A stretch of DNA of 30,525 bases from positions 1 through 30,525 of the IMG/VR virus record IMGVR_UViG_3300043775_000330; one strand, written 5' to 3'. The position numbers and the translations under genes were made by a program. The notes below the pieces were generated by a model. That model made no database searches and was not told the DNA's origin. It was given only the letters and a program-made list of their open reading frames with translations. The DNA is from a virus. How positions within the stretch are numbered: position 1 is the stretch's first letter; each line of letters opens with the position of its first letter. Shown here piece by piece: positions 29,539 to 30,525 of the stretch.

Positions 29539-30525
29539 TTAGTCGTTGATTAGAGCTATATCAGTTGCGATATCTGATTGAACAAACGCATCAACATCAT
29601 TACCTTTGATGTAAGCTACCAAACGAGCCTCACATAAGATAGTAACCATGTTACGAGTAAAGTCATCATTCTCATATCCTACTGACATATTCATGTCCTC
29701 TCTGAACTTGATGTTGAATTTAGTGAAGTCACCAACTACCAAAGTACCTGCAGTGATATTGTTTGAAGATACAATCATTAAACCAGCCAACATCATGTTT
29801 GCATCCCAAAATGCAGGATAAGTGTACTCTCCAGATGATGTCTTAGTCAATTCGATTTTAGCAACATCCTCTGGGTTCAATAGAACGTGAGTAGGCTCAA
29901 AGTTAGCAGCTTGAATCTGAGCTTTTGCAATTCTAATTAAATCAGAAATGTTTGCCCCTGGGATAGTACCTGCAAATGTACCTGCTGAAAAGTTAGGTGC
30001 AGCTGATAATAAACCATTTAAGTCAACACCACCTGCTCCATTTATTAATGAGTTGTCAATAGTTTGCTCAATAGCTTCCATCAATTCAGTGTTGATTTCA
30101 GATCTAACGAATGATAAGTCAGCCAACATCTCTTTTGAAACTTTGATGTAAGCAGCAACTTTTTTCACTTCCTCAGAAACCTCCTCATATTTAACCTCTC
30201 CATTGAATTTAGCACCTGCCTCATTCACCCACAAAGTACCTTCACCTGTTGGAGCAACTTGTTTTGTTTGTTGGATGTAAGTAACGAATTTAGATGTAGT
30301 TGTTCCTACGTTAGAGATCTCACGTATTCTACGAATAGGACGTGCAATTCTGTTTACTCCTGGCTCTAATACACTCAATGCAACGTTACCAGAGTAATCT
30401 CCATCAATTGTAGTGTCAGTCTTAACATCTAATGTAATTCTGTTACCTTTCTCGATTGAGTCAGTGATCGCCTTAACATTGTCAGAATAAGTTTTTACTA
30501 ATGCCTCTTTCAAAGTCTTAGCTCC
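29539..30525 (-). CDS. Major capsid protein (HK97 fold), main part; N-terminus is at 1-355
   Basis: The frame runs in from base 355 through the window start and ends at TAA/TAG-side 29539, for 404 residues in total. Capsid-fold features: SVLEPGVNRIARPIRRIREISN (an N-arm, given in part), WVNEAGAKFNGEVKYEEVS (E-loop-like), VAAYIKVSKEMLADLSF and INTELMEAIEQTIDNSLINGAG (P-domain spine helix), then THVLLNPEDVAKIEL and NMVTILCEARLVAYI (A-domain). This is the normal pattern for HK97-like capsids in which a delta domain is removed. T number cannot be deduced. The gene is cut only by the arbitrary opening of the circle. Confidence 0.95.
   Translation of the reverse strand, partial: GAKTLKEALVKTYSDNVKAITDSIEKGNRITLDVKTDTTIDGDYSGNVALSVLEPGVNRIARPIRRIREISNVGTTTSKFVTYIQQTKQVAPTGEGTLWVNEAGAKFNGEVKYEEVSEEVKKVAAYIKVSKEMLADLSFVRSEINTELMEAIEQTIDNSLINGAGGVDLNGLLSAAPNFSAGTFAGTIPGANISDLIRIAKAQIQAANFEPTHVLLNPEDVAKIELTKTSSGEYTYPAFWDANMMLAGLMIVSSNNITAGTLVVGDFTKFNIKFREDMNMSVGYENDDFTRNMVTILCEARLVAYIKGNDVDAFVQSDIATDIALIND
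30399..30525. repeat. Terminal direct repeat, right copy
   Basis: Exact copy of bases 1-127. It lies within the major capsid gene, and joining the two copies restores one uninterrupted frame of 405 codons including the stop. Confidence 0.95.

Overview
The window is a complete, circularly closed genome of a small tailed phage (siphovirus-type) of about 30.4 kb. Bases 1-127 are repeated exactly at 30399-30525. The major capsid gene runs off one end and continues in frame at the other, so the unique length is 30,398 bp and the ends are an assembly cut. A host in the Bacteroidota, most likely a flavobacterium-like one, is suggested by three things: promoters of the TTTG-N19/22-TAnnTTTG type used by that phylum's primary sigma factor, A-rich instead of purine Shine-Dalgarno leaders, and families common in its phages (BT4734/VirE-N primase, DUF3127-like ssDNA-binding protein, DUF5681-like small terminase). 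No tRNA, integrase, reverse transcriptase, CRISPR array or DNA polymerase is visible. A virulent lifestyle using the host replisome is the simplest reading.

Every gene I accept lies on the minus strand, so transcription runs from high to low coordinates. Block 1 (15282 to 12548) starts at a strong promoter and ends at a strong intrinsic terminator. It holds a DnaJ-type zinc protein, an HNH nuclease, a DnaA-domain-IV-like DNA binder and several very small proteins, four of them under 60 codons and fitted exactly into apparent gaps. Next comes an AT-rich intergenic region (12151-12604) with iterons and inverted repeats. It is the best candidate origin, followed by a promoter and a structured leader. 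Block 2 (12150 to about 4449) is replication and recombination: primase-SF3 helicase, a CoiA-like nuclease with a coiled coil, a VRR-NUC nuclease, then from a second strong promoter an ERF annealing protein, a PD-(D/E)XK exonuclease, an SSB-like protein, a small HTH protein and unknowns.

Block 3 is packaging and head: TerS (4410), TerL, portal, prohead protease and HK97-fold major capsid protein across the junction. It continues from 29525 down through head-tail connectors, major tail protein (followed by a terminator), tail chaperone-like ORFs, tape measure protein, tail hub, large tail or baseplate proteins and a C-type-lectin-like (DUF1566) putative receptor binder. The block ends with a lysis cassette: holin-like protein, M15 peptidase endolysin, and a small protein with a cationic amphipathic C-terminus. 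An elaborate, bidirectional-looking terminator (15347-15405) closes the late unit next to the early promoter.

The points most worth checking are: a primase-helicase that ends in an SSB-like acidic tip (DEDLPF), matching the tip of the phage SSB-like protein; the leader upstream of that primase, with mutually exclusive stems and a 10-codon ORF; the cationic C-terminal helix in the lysis cassette; the 149-nt out-of-frame overlap just before the tape measure gene; the inverted GC-rich repeats at 5319-5425; and a CpG-rich, probably imported C-terminal domain on the major tail protein.
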